Shown here one piece after another: positions 24,574 to 32,943 of a stretch of DNA of 39,324 nucleotides. Every line of letters starts with the position of its first letter. Within the stretch, counting starts at the first letter, position 1. Below the pieces are notes generated by a model, which worked only from the letters and a program-made list of their open reading frames with translations, did not search any database and was not told the origin of the DNA. This DNA is from Bacillota bacterium. Lineage in GTDB: Bacteria; Bacillota; Sulfobacillia; RBS10-35; JAJYVN01. The stretch covers positions 1 through 39,324 of the forward strand of contig JAJYVV010000019.1 of the NCBI GenBank assembly GCA_021791815.1, in the 5' to 3' direction. A program made the position numbers and the translations under genes.

Positions 24574-26187
24574 ATGCCGGTGGGCACGGGCGGGGACGCA
24601 GGGTCCCTGACGGACACGCTCGGGCCGCTGCGGGCGGTGGCCGGGGCGGATGCCGCCCGGGCCTGGGACCTCGACGCCGCGATGTGGTTCGACGCGGCCG
24701 CCGCCTGGGGACCTGGGCGCCCGCGCTGGCCGCTCGGGGCGGCCGCCGCCGAAGCTCCCGCGGCCGGCCCGCTCGAGCGCGATGTGGCCGCCGCGGCCCC
24801 CGGCGACGTCGGCGGCGCCCGCGCCATCGCCGACGCGTACTGGCGGCGCATCGCCGCGCACGGCCCGGCCCTCGCCGCCTTCATCACCGTCTGCCCGCCG
24901 GACCACCCCCAGGCGCGCCCGGGGCCCGGCCCGCTGTGCGGCGCCGCCATCGCCTGCAAGGACATCGTCGAAACCGCTGGGCTCCGCACCACCGGCGGGT
25001 CGCGCGTCCGCGGGGACCACGTCCCGGCCCGCGACGCCGCCTGCTGGGCGCGCCTCCGCGCGGCGGGCGCCCTCTGCCTCGGCAAGACCAACACCCACGA
25101 GTTCGCGGCGGGCACGACGGGCGAGAACGACTGGTACGGCACGGTCCGGAACCCCCGCGATCCCGGGCGCGTGGCGGGCGGCAGCAGCAGCGGGTCCGCG
25201 GCGGCCGTCGCGGCCGGGCTCTGTTCCGCGGCCCTCGGCACCGACACGGGCGGGTCGGTCCGCATCCCGGCCGCCTGCTGCGGGGTCGTGGGCTTCAAAC
25301 CGACGTTCGGCCGGATCAGCCGCGCCGGCGTGTTCCCGCTGTCGTGGTCCCTCGACCACGTGGGGGTCCTCGCCGCCACGGTCCGGGACGCCGCCATGCT
25401 CTTCGGCGTGATGGCCGGGCCCGACCCCGCGGACCCGGCGACCCGGGGCCTCCCCCCGTACTCGCCCCGCGCCGCCGCCGCGCTGGGCCTCGCGCCGGCG
25501 TCCGGACTGGCGGGGGTGCGGGTGGGCGTCCCGTGGGCCTGGCTGGACGAGCAGGGCGATGAGGGGGCCGCGTCCGGGGGCCTGCCCACGGCGGCGGCGA
25601 TCCGGCGGGCCTTCGCCCGCGCGCTGGGCGTGCTTGCGGAGCTCGGGGCGGCCGTGCGGGAGGTCGATCTCGGGTCGGCGGAGCACGCCGTCTCGGTCAA
25701 CCGCCTGCTCGCGCTCCCCGAGTCCGCGGCCTACCACGCCGCCGACCTCGACGGCCGCCCGGAGGCCTTCGGCGACCACGTCCGGCCGCGGCTCCTCGCC
25801 GGGCGCCTCCTCTCCGCGGAGCATTACGTGCAGGGACAGCGCCTGCGGAGGCTCCTGTGCCGCCGCTACGCGGAGGCGATGCGGCGGCGACCCGCGCTGC
25901 ACCTCGTCGCCACCCCGACGCTGCCGATCGCCGCACCCCGCATACCCGCCTCGCCGCAGGAGGCGCGGGCGCTGCTGCGGTTCTGCGCCCCATGGAACGT
26001 GGCCGGGTGGCCGGCCATATCGATCCCGTGCGGGCCCGGCCAGGACGGCCTTCCCGCCGGCCTCCAGCTGGCGGCGCCCCCGGGCGCGGACCGGGAATTG
26101 CTGGCAGCCGCGGCCGCGGTGGGCCTGACCGCCGCCCGCCCTTTGGACCCCGGCGGCGACCGGCGCACGCCCGCACAACGGCGGTAG
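24574..26187 (+). CDS. Amidase-signature family amidohydrolase
   Basis: The 537-residue product has the Ser-cisSer-Lys triad of the amidase signature family: K129 (IACKDIVE), S204 in GGSSSGSAAAVAAG and S228 in GTDTGGSVRIPA. The spacings (75 and 24) equal those of fatty acid amide hydrolase. The family hydrolyses C-N bonds of varied amides; the substrate here cannot be read from sequence. A GatA role is unlikely because gatB and gatC are absent and the N-terminal 75 residues are atypical. The ATG at 24574 follows a GGAGGTGGAGG run. It lies between a secreted protein and a sugar isomerase-like gene, which suggests a small catabolic operon. Confidence 0.9.
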   Translation: MPVGTGGDAGSLTDTLGPLRAVAGADAARAWDLDAAMWFDAAAAWGPGRPRWPLGAAAAEAPAAGPLERDVAAAAPGDVGGARAIADAYWRRIAAHGPALAAFITVCPPDHPQARPGPGPLCGAAIACKDIVETAGLRTTGGSRVRGDHVPARDAACWARLRAAGALCLGKTNTHEFAAGTTGENDWYGTVRNPRDPGRVAGGSSSGSAAAVAAGLCSAALGTDTGGSVRIPAACCGVVGFKPTFGRISRAGVFPLSWSLDHVGVLAATVRDAAMLFGVMAGPDPADPATRGLPPYSPRAAAALGLAPASGLAGVRVGVPWAWLDEQGDEGAASGGLPTAAAIRRAFARALGVLAELGAAVREVDLGSAEHAVSVNRLLALPESAAYHAADLDGRPEAFGDHVRPRLLAGRLLSAEHYVQGQRLRRLLCRRYAEAMRRRPALHLVATPTLPIAAPRIPASPQEARALLRFCAPWNVAGWPAISIPCGPGQDGLPAGLQLAAPPGADRELLAAAAAVGLTAARPLDPGGDRRTPAQRR

Positions 26188-26259
26188 GCCTTCGGCCGCC
26201 CGGCGCCGAAGTGGACACCGCGGGCGCGCGGCCGTGCGCGCCTGCCGGAGGTGGGGCCC

Positions 26260-27096
26260 GTGGCGGTCCTTTCGGTGTCGACGTGGGCCCTGAACCAGCA
26301 ACTGGGCCCGCTGCGATGGACGCGGTGGGATGCGTCGCGCCAGCGGCCGGCCCCCCACGTCGAGCCGCGCCCGCAGACCCTGTCCCTGGTGGAGCTGCCG
26401 CGGCGCCTGGCCGGCCTGGGCTTCCAAGCCTGCGAACTGGGCCACTTCCACCTCCCCGCCCTGGAGGACGTCGCGCCGTCCGCGACCGACGAACTGCGCG
26501 CGGCGTTTGCCGCCGCGGGAGTCACTCTCTGGAGCCTGCTGGTCGACTACGGCGACCTCAGCTCGGCCGACCCCCGGCGGCGGGACGCGGACCGCGCGTA
26601 CATCGCCGGCTGGCTGGAGGTCGCGGCGGCGCTCGGCGCGCGCCACCTCCGCGTCGTGGGCGGCGAAGGCAGTCCCGACGACCCCGCGGCGGTCGAGCGG
26701 GCGGTGGAGGCCCTGGGGGCCCTGGCCGACCGCGGCGCCGCGTGCGGTGTCACCGTCCTGACCGAGAACTTCCGCCGCCTGTGCTCGACGGCGGAGGTCT
26801 GCACGCTGATCTGCGAGCGCCTGCCGGGCCGGCTATTCCTCACCGCCGACTTCGGCAACTTCCCCCGGCCCTCGCGGCAGGCCGGGCTGCAGGCCGTGCT
26901 GCCGTATGCGCGCTCCATCCACGTCAAGGTGGATGCCGGCGACACGGCCGAGTTCTTCCGGCTCGTGGACCTGGCCGTGGCCTCCGGCTTCCAGGGCGCA
27001 TACACGGTCGTCGCCGAAGGCGGCGAGGACCAGTGGACCGCGGTCACCGCACTGGCGGACCTACTGCGCCAACATCCCCGCGCGCTCGCCGGCTGA
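26260..27096 (+). CDS. Sugar phosphate isomerase/epimerase-like TIM barrel
   Basis: A 278-residue member of the xylose isomerase-like/AP endonuclease 2 fold. The expected acidic and His metal ligands are in place: Glu in VLTENF, Asp in TADFGNF, His in SIHVKVDAGD and Glu in VVAEGGED. Strands such as ACELGHFHL and LGARHLRVVGG complete the barrel pattern. The exact reaction is unknown; relatives include hydroxypyruvate and inosose isomerases. The GTG at 26260 follows AGGTGG by five bases; another GTG at 26251 is too close to that site. It follows the amidase by 72 bases. Confidence 0.85.
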   Translation: MAVLSVSTWALNQQLGPLRWTRWDASRQRPAPHVEPRPQTLSLVELPRRLAGLGFQACELGHFHLPALEDVAPSATDELRAAFAAAGVTLWSLLVDYGDLSSADPRRRDADRAYIAGWLEVAAALGARHLRVVGGEGSPDDPAAVERAVEALGALADRGAACGVTVLTENFRRLCSTAEVCTLICERLPGRLFLTADFGNFPRPSRQAGLQAVLPYARSIHVKVDAGDTAEFFRLVDLAVASGFQGAYTVVAEGGEDQWTAVTALADLLRQHPRALAG

Positions 27097-27123
27097 CCGG
27101 TCCCCGACCCGCCGCGGCGGCGG

Positions 27124-27162
27124 GCCCGGGCGCCGTTTCGGCGTGCCGGCGGCAGCCCGGGC
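27124..27162. terminator. Possible bidirectional hairpin in a convergent gap
   Basis: GCCCGGGC at 27124-27131 is repeated as GCCCGGGC at 27155-27162, and since the sequence is its own complement the copies can pair around an inner CGCCG-TTT-CGGCG stem. It stands in the 263-base gap between convergent genes. There is no T-run. Nothing else was recognised in this gap. Confidence 0.35.
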
Positions 27163-27359
27163 GGCGGCGTGCGGGTGGACGCAGCGGTCGGGACTGCCGC
27201 CGCACCGCCGCGGTGGTCCCGCGAGCCCGGCTTCGGTCCGGTTGGATGGCGTGGGCATCGGGCGGCACCGCGTTTCTCGGGTGCCCGCTCCTGGGTGCCG
27301 GTATCGGCACGGTCGCCGGGCATGCGGTTCCGGGAGCCACCGCCCGACCGGGCCCCGGT

Positions 27360-28415
27360 TCACGAGCGGGCATCGCGCTGCAGGGCCGCCCGCACCGCGG
27401 ATCCCATCACCGTGGGGGTCCCGCTCCAGTTGGCGATGAGGCTCGGGAACGCGCAGCCGCCCGGGTACCAGGCCCACGCCGTCCACCCGATGCCGTGCCG
27501 GGCCGCATACGCGATGAACGTCTGGACGTAGGAGTCCCCGCAGTCGAACTCGCCGAATTCCGTGGCGATGACCGGGTACGTCTGGGCGGCGAAGCCGAAG
27601 TCCGCGGTCCAGTCGGGCGGCTCCTTCCCGGCGTAGGGATAGGGGTGCACCGCGTACGCGATGTCGTATCCGGTCAGGGCATACCGCGGGAGCCCCCGCA
27701 GGTCATACGCCCAGTTGAGCCCGCCCACCACGACCATGTTGCGCGCACCCGCGGCGCGGACGGCGGAGTACAGCTGCTGCATGCCGGCCACCTGCCAGCG
27801 CAGGCCCGTCTTGGGATCCTGCGCCGTGCCGCCGTTCCGCCACACGGACCAGGAGACGTCGTGCGGCTCGTTGTACAGCTCGAACCACACGCCCGGATCG
27901 GAGCGGTACGCGGCCGCCACCTCGCTCCAGAAGCGCAGCGAGTTCTGATCCGCCATCTGCTGCTGCCCGGGCGCGACCCCGCACCCCGAGCCGCGCCGGT
28001 CCTGGCCCTCGTCGGACCAGTGCAGGTCCAGGATCACGACGAGGCCGGCGTCCCTCGCCCAGGTCACCGCCTGGCGGACGCGCGCGCGATACCCGGGGCT
28101 GTAGGCGCAGGCGGATGCGAGCCAGAAATCCTGATCGAGGGGGATGCGCACGGTGTTGGCGCCCCACGCCCGCATGCGCCGGAAGTCCGCGGCCGACAGC
28201 GCCACGCCCTGAGGCGACCATTCCAGCGAGGGTCGGTCCACCCCGTGCACCAGGAACGGACGCCCGTCCGGCCCGATGATCCGCGACCCGCGGACAACGT
28301 ACCCGGCGGGCCCGGCCAGGTGCCGGCCGAAGACCGCGACGCCGTTCGGCGGGAGTCCGCAACCGGCCAACGTGAGGGCCAGGGCCGCCAGAAGGGCGCA
28401 CGCCAGCCTGCGCAC
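27360..28415 (-). CDS. GH5-type glycoside hydrolase lipoprotein
   Basis: A 351-residue exported enzyme. The N-terminus is a lipoprotein signal: MRRLACALLAALALTLAGC with the lipobox Cys at position 19, so it should be membrane-anchored outside the cell. The (beta/alpha)8 domain carries the clan-A motifs FELYNEPHD (acid/base E183) and VIATEFGEFD (nucleophile E286), plus ILDLHWSDEG and YAVHPYPYAG. These fit endo-acting family 5 enzymes such as cellulases or mannanases; substrate is undetermined. Four extra Cys (102, 145, 292, 321) could form disulfides. GTG 28415 follows GGGGGAGG. It lies 51 bases after the Gfo/Idh gene. Confidence 0.88.
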   Translation of the reverse strand: MRRLACALLAALALTLAGCGLPPNGVAVFGRHLAGPAGYVVRGSRIIGPDGRPFLVHGVDRPSLEWSPQGVALSAADFRRMRAWGANTVRIPLDQDFWLASACAYSPGYRARVRQAVTWARDAGLVVILDLHWSDEGQDRRGSGCGVAPGQQQMADQNSLRFWSEVAAAYRSDPGVWFELYNEPHDVSWSVWRNGGTAQDPKTGLRWQVAGMQQLYSAVRAAGARNMVVVGGLNWAYDLRGLPRYALTGYDIAYAVHPYPYAGKEPPDWTADFGFAAQTYPVIATEFGEFDCGDSYVQTFIAYAARHGIGWTAWAWYPGGCAFPSLIANWSGTPTVMGSAVRAALQRDARS

Positions 28416-28466
28416 CGGGGGCCAGCCTCCCCCGCGGACCCGGGCCGCCCCGGCCGGGCCCGCCCG

Positions 28467-29519
28467 TCAGGCCTCGACGCTGCGGCCCGCGGCCGCCGAG
28501 GCGTAGATGGCCTCGATGATCCGCTGGATCTTCACGGCCTCCGCCGGGGTGCTCACCGGTTCGGCCTCGCCCCGCACGCACTTCACGAAGTGGGCCACCT
28601 CCTTGTGGTGGTTGTTGCCCCCGGGCTGCCAGGCGGCCTGCTCGTTGACGATCGTGCCGTGCTCCTCGCGGAAGATCGAGAACGGGAAGAACTTCACGCC
28701 CGCCCGCGTCCCCGACAACCGGACGTTCATCTCTTCCATCGGTTCGATGTTGGCGATGAAGCTGGTCTCCAGCAGCAGGGCCGCGCCGTTGCGGAAGGTG
28801 ATCAGGGCGTTGCAGACGTCCTCGACGGTGTATTCCCGGTAGTTCCACGGGCCCCACGGCGCGATGCCCGGCTCCTGGTTGCCCAGCCGCGTGTGCGTCA
28901 CCCCGGTCACGCTGGCGGGCTCGGGATAACCCATCACATACAGCGCGGCGTCCAGCATGTGCACGCCGATGTCGATCAGGGGCCCGCCGCCCTGCAGCTC
29001 CTTGTTCGTGAAGACGCCCCAACTGGGTATGCCGCGCCGCCGCACGGCCGTCACCCGGCCGGTGTAGACGTCGCCCAGCGCCCCCGCGTCCGCGTAGCGC
29101 CGCGCCGCCTGCACCTCGGGACTGAAGCGGAACATGAACCCGAAGGTCAGGATGCGCCCCGCGGCCGAGGCGGCGCGCTCCATCTCGCGCGCCTCCTCGG
29201 CGGTGATCGCGGGCGGCTTCTCGCAGAGGACGTGGCAGCCGGCCCGCAGGGCCGCCAGCACGGCCGGGGCGTGAAAGCGGTTGGGCGTGCACACCGAGAC
29301 GGCGTCCAGCCGTTCCTTCTGCAGCATCTCCTCGTACGACTCGTACACCCCGGGGATGCCCTGCTGCCGGGCGGTCCGCTCCGCGGTGGCCCGATTCACG
29401 TCCGCGCAGGCCACGAGGTCCACCTGGTCCGACACCGCTCGGTAGCCGGGGATGTGGGCCCCGTTGGCGATACCGCCGGCCCCGATCAGCCCGACCCGAA
29501 CCTTGCCCTGGTCCGCCAC
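28467..29519 (-). CDS. Gfo/Idh/MocA-family oxidoreductase
   Basis: A 350-residue NAD(P)-dependent sugar or inositol dehydrogenase-like protein. The N-terminal Rossmann fold has GLIGAGGIANGAHIPGY, followed by the family's cofactor and active-site motif CEKPPA (K101). The C-terminal sheet domain contains GGGPLIDIGVHMLDAA, with the conserved Asp and His of the active site. The substrate cannot be read. GTG 29519 is preceded by GGGGGACG. It lies 63 bases downstream of the cytochrome b/c fusion gene and 51 before the glycosidase gene; an association with sugar breakdown fits the latter neighbour. Confidence 0.92.
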   Translation of the reverse strand: MADQGKVRVGLIGAGGIANGAHIPGYRAVSDQVDLVACADVNRATAERTARQQGIPGVYESYEEMLQKERLDAVSVCTPNRFHAPAVLAALRAGCHVLCEKPPAITAEEAREMERAASAAGRILTFGFMFRFSPEVQAARRYADAGALGDVYTGRVTAVRRRGIPSWGVFTNKELQGGGPLIDIGVHMLDAALYVMGYPEPASVTGVTHTRLGNQEPGIAPWGPWNYREYTVEDVCNALITFRNGAALLLETSFIANIEPMEEMNVRLSGTRAGVKFFPFSIFREEHGTIVNEQAAWQPGGNNHHKEVAHFVKCVRGEAEPVSTPAEAVKIQRIIEAIYASAAAGRSVEA

Positions 29520-29582
29520 CTCGGCTCGTCCCCCTTCCGCCGGCCCGGGCCCGCGCCGGGCGAGCCGACCGGCGGTCCTGCC

Positions 29583-31223
29583 TCAGTTATTCGGCGCGCC
29601 CTCCTGGATCCAGTTGGCGATCGTCTGGATCTCCGCCTGGGTGAGCGGCGTGCCCCCCAGCGGCATCTGGAGGCCCGGCAGCGCGGGATCCTTGCCCTCC
29701 AGCAACAGGATGATGTGGCTGTTGGCCGCATCGCCCGGCTTCACGACCGCGCCCAGGCTGCCGCCGGTCATGATCCCGGTGTAGCTGTTCAGGCTCAGGT
29801 TGCCGGAGGGCGGATTGTTCGTGATGTGGCACGGCGTGCAGTCCGCCTGCAGGAGGGGCAGGATCGTGGTCTTGAACTTCGGATGCGCGATGGCGTGCGT
29901 GATCACGGGCGCCGCAGCCTCCGACCGAAAGCCTTGGTACTCATAGTACGACACGCCGATCACAAAGACAGCGGCCAGGCCCAGCGCGAACGGCCGGTCC
30001 TTCGCCCGGTGGGACGGGTTCTTGTCGATGAACGGCAGCAGCAGCAACAGGGCCACGACGGCGAGGGGCAGGCCGAGGACGAGCAGGTGGTCCTCGACGC
30101 CGTTCTTGGCGATCTTCAGGAGCTGGTAGAACTGCAGGAAGTACCAGACGGGCAACGGCCGGTAATACACCGAGACGGCCGGCGGCACGTTCAGGTAGTT
30201 GGCCTGCGCGGTCAGGGGGACGGGCACGTTCCCGGCGACCAGGGCGAGGACGAGGGCGGAGAACGCGCTGTACCCGAGGATCCAGGCGACGATGTCCGGC
30301 CAGAAGGGCACGAAGCCCTTCGGGAAGTCGCGGCGGTCGCCGGCCCGGTGCTTCTCCAGGTAGCCCGCGGGGAGTCGGGCCTCCACGTCGACCTGGCCCT
30401 GGATGATGACGAGGACGACGTGCAGGCCGATCGTCATGACCATGAGCAGCGGCAGCAGCACCACGTGGATGGTGAAGAAGACCGTCAGCGTGGTCGAGCA
30501 CGTGAACCGGCAGCCCCGGATGAAGTACAGGAGGTCGTGGCCGACCCAGGGCACGTATTTGACCATGCCCGTGGCCACCTGCGTCGCCCAGTACGCCTGC
30601 TGGTCCCACGGCAGCAGGTAGCCGCTCAGGGCGAGGCCGATGGTGCAGGCGAGCAGGATGAGCCCCGACAGCCACTGGAACTCCCGCGGCGGCTTGTAGG
30701 CGCCGACATAGAAGACGCGGGCCATGTGCACGCAGACGACGATGACCATGGCGTTGGCGCCCCAGAAGTGCAGGCCGCGCACGAACGCCATCCACCAGTT
30801 ATGCGTCATCGCCACGGTGCTCGCGTAAGCCGGGAACGGGTTCGCCGCGGTGCCGGCGGCCATCGCGGAGCCGTTGTAGTGGGTCATGAGCAGCAGGCCC
30901 GTGATCACCTGGTTGGCGAAGAGGAAGAGGAGGATGTCCCCCGTGTAGTCGAGGGGGTTCATGACCCTGGGGTGGGGCGCGTTCATGGCCTCGAAGACGA
31001 ACCGCTTCAGGCCCATCTTGCTCAGGCCGAAGCGGGGGTCCAGCCATTTCCACAGCGGGCTGCCCTCGATCTCGGGGTCGACGACCCCGTCCGGGTCGAC
31101 GGGTGCCCGGGTATGGCCGTCGCCGCCCGGCGCGGCAGCCGCCCCCGGTCCGTCCCGCCCGTCCCCCGCCGGTACGCCTTGCGGCTCCGGCGCGGCGCCC
31201 GATCTCGTGCGGGTCTCACTCAT
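29583..31223 (-). CDS. Fused cytochrome b6 / subunit IV / cytochrome c of a quinol:cytochrome c reductase
   Basis: One 546-residue membrane protein combines three parts that are usually separate. Residues about 55-280 are cytochrome b6-like, with haem ligands H152 and H166 in helix B (13 residues between) and H253 and H268 in helix D (14 between, the b6 spacing). Residues about 300-430 are subunit IV-like and include the Qo-site loop, which reads P358-V-W-Y361 instead of PEWY. Residues about 440-546 are a monohaem cytochrome c with C462-T-P-C465-H466 and a likely distal Met520 (QMPLGG). In Bacillus the same parts are QcrB and QcrC. The Cys that holds the extra haem c in b6f and QcrB was not found at the aligned place. 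The Rieske partner is encoded 134 bases upstream. Confidence 0.93.
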   Translation of the reverse strand: MSETRTRSGAAPEPQGVPAGDGRDGPGAAAAPGGDGHTRAPVDPDGVVDPEIEGSPLWKWLDPRFGLSKMGLKRFVFEAMNAPHPRVMNPLDYTGDILLFLFANQVITGLLLMTHYNGSAMAAGTAANPFPAYASTVAMTHNWWMAFVRGLHFWGANAMVIVVCVHMARVFYVGAYKPPREFQWLSGLILLACTIGLALSGYLLPWDQQAYWATQVATGMVKYVPWVGHDLLYFIRGCRFTCSTTLTVFFTIHVVLLPLLMVMTIGLHVVLVIIQGQVDVEARLPAGYLEKHRAGDRRDFPKGFVPFWPDIVAWILGYSAFSALVLALVAGNVPVPLTAQANYLNVPPAVSVYYRPLPVWYFLQFYQLLKIAKNGVEDHLLVLGLPLAVVALLLLLPFIDKNPSHRAKDRPFALGLAAVFVIGVSYYEYQGFRSEAAAPVITHAIAHPKFKTTILPLLQADCTPCHITNNPPSGNLSLNSYTGIMTGGSLGAVVKPGDAANSHIILLLEGKDPALPGLQMPLGGTPLTQAEIQTIANWIQEGAPNN

Positions 31224-31357
31224 CCACTCGCGGCGCGACCGGCCCCTGCGTCCGGCGGATTGCCCCGGGCGCGGCCGCGCCTACCCTCCCCGTTGCACCG
31301 AATGGACACGGGGCCCGCACCCCCACGATGCCCCCATCCCGAGCCTGGCCGCGCCCG

Positions 31358-31921
31358 TCAGCCCCCCGAGCCGGGCTGGGTGACGGAATACTGGACGGTC
31401 CCCGGGATCGTGCCCGGAACCCACTTGCCGATCAGACCCAGGGATTCCGCCATGGCCGTCCACTCCGCGGTGCCCCACTGGATGATGGCCCCGACGTAAA
31501 CCTTGCCGTTCTTTTCCACGACCTTGTGGAAGTTGAGGGGGTGGGGCGCCGGGCCTCCGATCCGCTGGCCCTCGATGTTGTAGATGGAGCCGTGGCAGGG
31601 GCAGAGGAACTCCTGGATCCCGGCGTTCCACTGCACCGGACACTGCAGGTGCGCGCAGTGCTCGTCGTAGGCCACCAACCCCTGGGTCAGGCGTCCCACA
31701 TAGACGCCGTCGGGGAATCCGGCGTCCCCGAGGTACGTGAAGAACTTCATCGCGCCCGTCTGAAAGTCCGAGCTGTTGCCCACGAGTTGGAGGCCCGAAC
31801 TCGACTCCGGCGGCGGAAGCATGAACCGCTCCGCCACCACGAGATAGCCCAACCCGATGAGCGTCCCCAGCGTCCCGATGACGCTCAGGGCGAAGCTCCG
31901 GCGCCCGGTCGTGGCGGCCAC
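31358..31921 (-). CDS. qcrA: Rieske [2Fe-2S] protein of the quinol:cytochrome c reductase
   Basis: A 187-residue membrane-anchored iron-sulfur protein that takes an electron from quinol at the Qo site. One N-terminal helix (SFALSVIGTLGTLIGLGYLVV) is preceded by a twin-arginine-like GRRSF. Cluster box 1 is C89-A-H91-L-Q-C94 and box 2 is C107-P-C109-H110-G-S, so both ligand pairs and the disulfide are present. The GTG at 31921 has a GGGG run ten bases upstream; an upstream in-frame GTG at 31990 would add 23 Arg/Ala-rich residues and is less likely. It is the first gene of the bc operon. Confidence 0.94.
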   Translation of the reverse strand: MAATTGRRSFALSVIGTLGTLIGLGYLVVAERFMLPPPESSSGLQLVGNSSDFQTGAMKFFTYLGDAGFPDGVYVGRLTQGLVAYDEHCAHLQCPVQWNAGIQEFLCPCHGSIYNIEGQRIGGPAPHPLNFHKVVEKNGKVYVGAIIQWGTAEWTAMAESLGLIGKWVPGTIPGTVQYSVTQPGSGG

Positions 31922-32172
31922 GGAAGCCCCGTCCCCCTTCCATGCGGCCCGGCCCGCGGCCCCGGACGGAGCCCGCCGCGACCCTCGCACCGCTAGGCGG
32001 ATCCCGCCGCGCCGCGGACGGCCGGCGCCGTCCCCCGGCCTTCGGCGCGCCCGGCCCGATCGGGCCGGGCCCCGCGGGCATCTCGGCCGCGTCGGCCCCG
32101 GGGCAGCGCGCTAACCCGCGCCTTCATGATGCGCAAAACATTGCAAGTTTAGCGCGACCCATCCAGCGCCAA

Positions 32173-32188
32173 TGTGGACTGGACCACA
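32173..32188. promoter_or_regulatory. Crp-like palindrome over the regulator's own promoter
   Basis: TGTGG-N6-CCACA is an inverted repeat with the size and form of a Crp/Fnr-family site (TGTGA-N6-TCACA in E. coli). It overlaps the predicted -35 element of the downstream Crp/Fnr-type gene, suggesting autoregulation, and could also act on the divergent bc operon. Confidence 0.5.
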
Positions 32189-32208
32189 CTCGCCGTCAGC
32201 AGTATCCT
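32180..32208 (+). promoter_or_regulatory. Candidate promoter of the Crp/Fnr-type gene
   Basis: TGGACC (32180-32185) and TATCCT (32203-32208) are 17 bases apart. The -10 hexamer is identical to that proposed for the copper operon. Transcription would start near 32215, leaving a leader of under 20 bases. Confidence 0.4.
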
Positions 32209-32231
32209 GATGCCCGGAGCGTGATCCCGCT

Positions 32232-32834
32232 TTGCCGCGCCCGCGCCTGACCGTCGCGCCCGCAGGCTCCCGCCTCGCGCTGCCCCCGGCCGCCGACGGC
32301 GGGTGGGTGCATCTGGTGGAGGCCGGCCTGGTGCGCCCCGTGGCCATCACGGCCGACGGGCGCGAATTCGGTCTGGGGCTTCTGGGCCCGGGCGAGGCCT
32401 TCCTGCAGGACGAGCGGGACGCGGCCCCGGGGATCGGGCTGTACGTCGACGCGGTGGATGACGCGCGGTGCCTGACGTTCCCGCGCACGGAGCTCTCCGC
32501 CGTGGCCGCCGAAGACCCGGAGACCGCAGCCCGATTGCTGCACGCCCTGTGCGGCCGGGCGGCCGACCTCGCCGAACTCGCCGTGTCGCTCACGCTGGAG
32601 TCGCCGCCCGACCGCCTGGCGCGCCTGATCGGGCACCTGGCGCGGCGCCACGGCGTGGCCGAGGCCGGCGCGGTGCGGGTCCGGGTGCGCCAACAGGATC
32701 TGGCCGCGATGGTGGGCCTCTGCCGCGAGACGGTCAACGCCGCGCTGGGCCGACTGGCGGCCGAGGGCCGGCTCCGGATCGGGCGGCAGACCATCTGGAT
32801 ACCGGCGGCGGGCGACGCGCCCGACGCCGGTTGA
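32232..32834 (+). CDS. Crp/Fnr-family transcription regulator
   Basis: A 200-residue protein with a cyclic-nucleotide-binding-like beta barrel (WVHLVEAGLVRPVAI, FGLGLLGPGEAFLQ), a dimer helix (DPETAARLLHALCGRAADLAEL) and a C-terminal winged helix. The recognition helix reads LCRETVNAALGRL, keeping the Arg-Glu pair that reads TGTG half-sites in Crp. The phosphate-binding Arg-Ser motif of cAMP-binding Crp is not evident, and there is no N-terminal Cys cluster as in Fnr, so the effector is unknown. The start is probably TTG 32232, without a strong ribosome site. It is divergent from the bc operon and upstream of a two-component pair. Confidence 0.88.
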   Translation: MPRPRLTVAPAGSRLALPPAADGGWVHLVEAGLVRPVAITADGREFGLGLLGPGEAFLQDERDAAPGIGLYVDAVDDARCLTFPRTELSAVAAEDPETAARLLHALCGRAADLAELAVSLTLESPPDRLARLIGHLARRHGVAEAGAVRVRVRQQDLAAMVGLCRETVNAALGRLAAEGRLRIGRQTIWIPAAGDAPDAG

Positions 32835-32943
32835 ACTGGCCCACCCATGGGATTCTGGACCCTGCGGCAGGCCCCGGGGCGGTCGAGGAAGGGAGGTGCG
32901 CGCGGCGCGGCCCCGCGGGCCGCGACGGCCGCGCGACGGCACC

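Larger units (their letters stand above)
31922..32231. other. Divergent regulatory region between the bc operon and the Crp/Fnr gene
   Basis: About 310 bases without a gene. The part from 32126 to 32160 is distinctly AT-richer than its surroundings. A weak minus-strand promoter (TTGCGC, 17 bases, TAGCGC) could serve the Rieske gene but is not convincing. The right part holds the predicted promoter and palindrome of the regulator gene. Confidence 0.5.

Noticed and set aside
27246-27359. Plus-strand frame with a Gly-rich hydrophobic stretch resembling a glycine zipper or bacteriocin core
   Set aside because: No ribosome site, no own stop before it enters the antisense of the glycosidase gene, and no export or maturation genes nearby.
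25857-31499. Open frame of 1880 codons on the plus strand
   Set aside because: It runs antisense through the glycosidase, Gfo/Idh and cytochrome genes and across the amidase and isomerase in another frame. The product is Arg/Gly/Pro/His-rich without domains; such frames are common at this GC content.
32126-32160. AT-richer patch considered as an Fnr site
   Set aside because: The TGC and GCA ends are symmetric but the inner bases are not, and it does not match TTGAT-N4-ATCAA.
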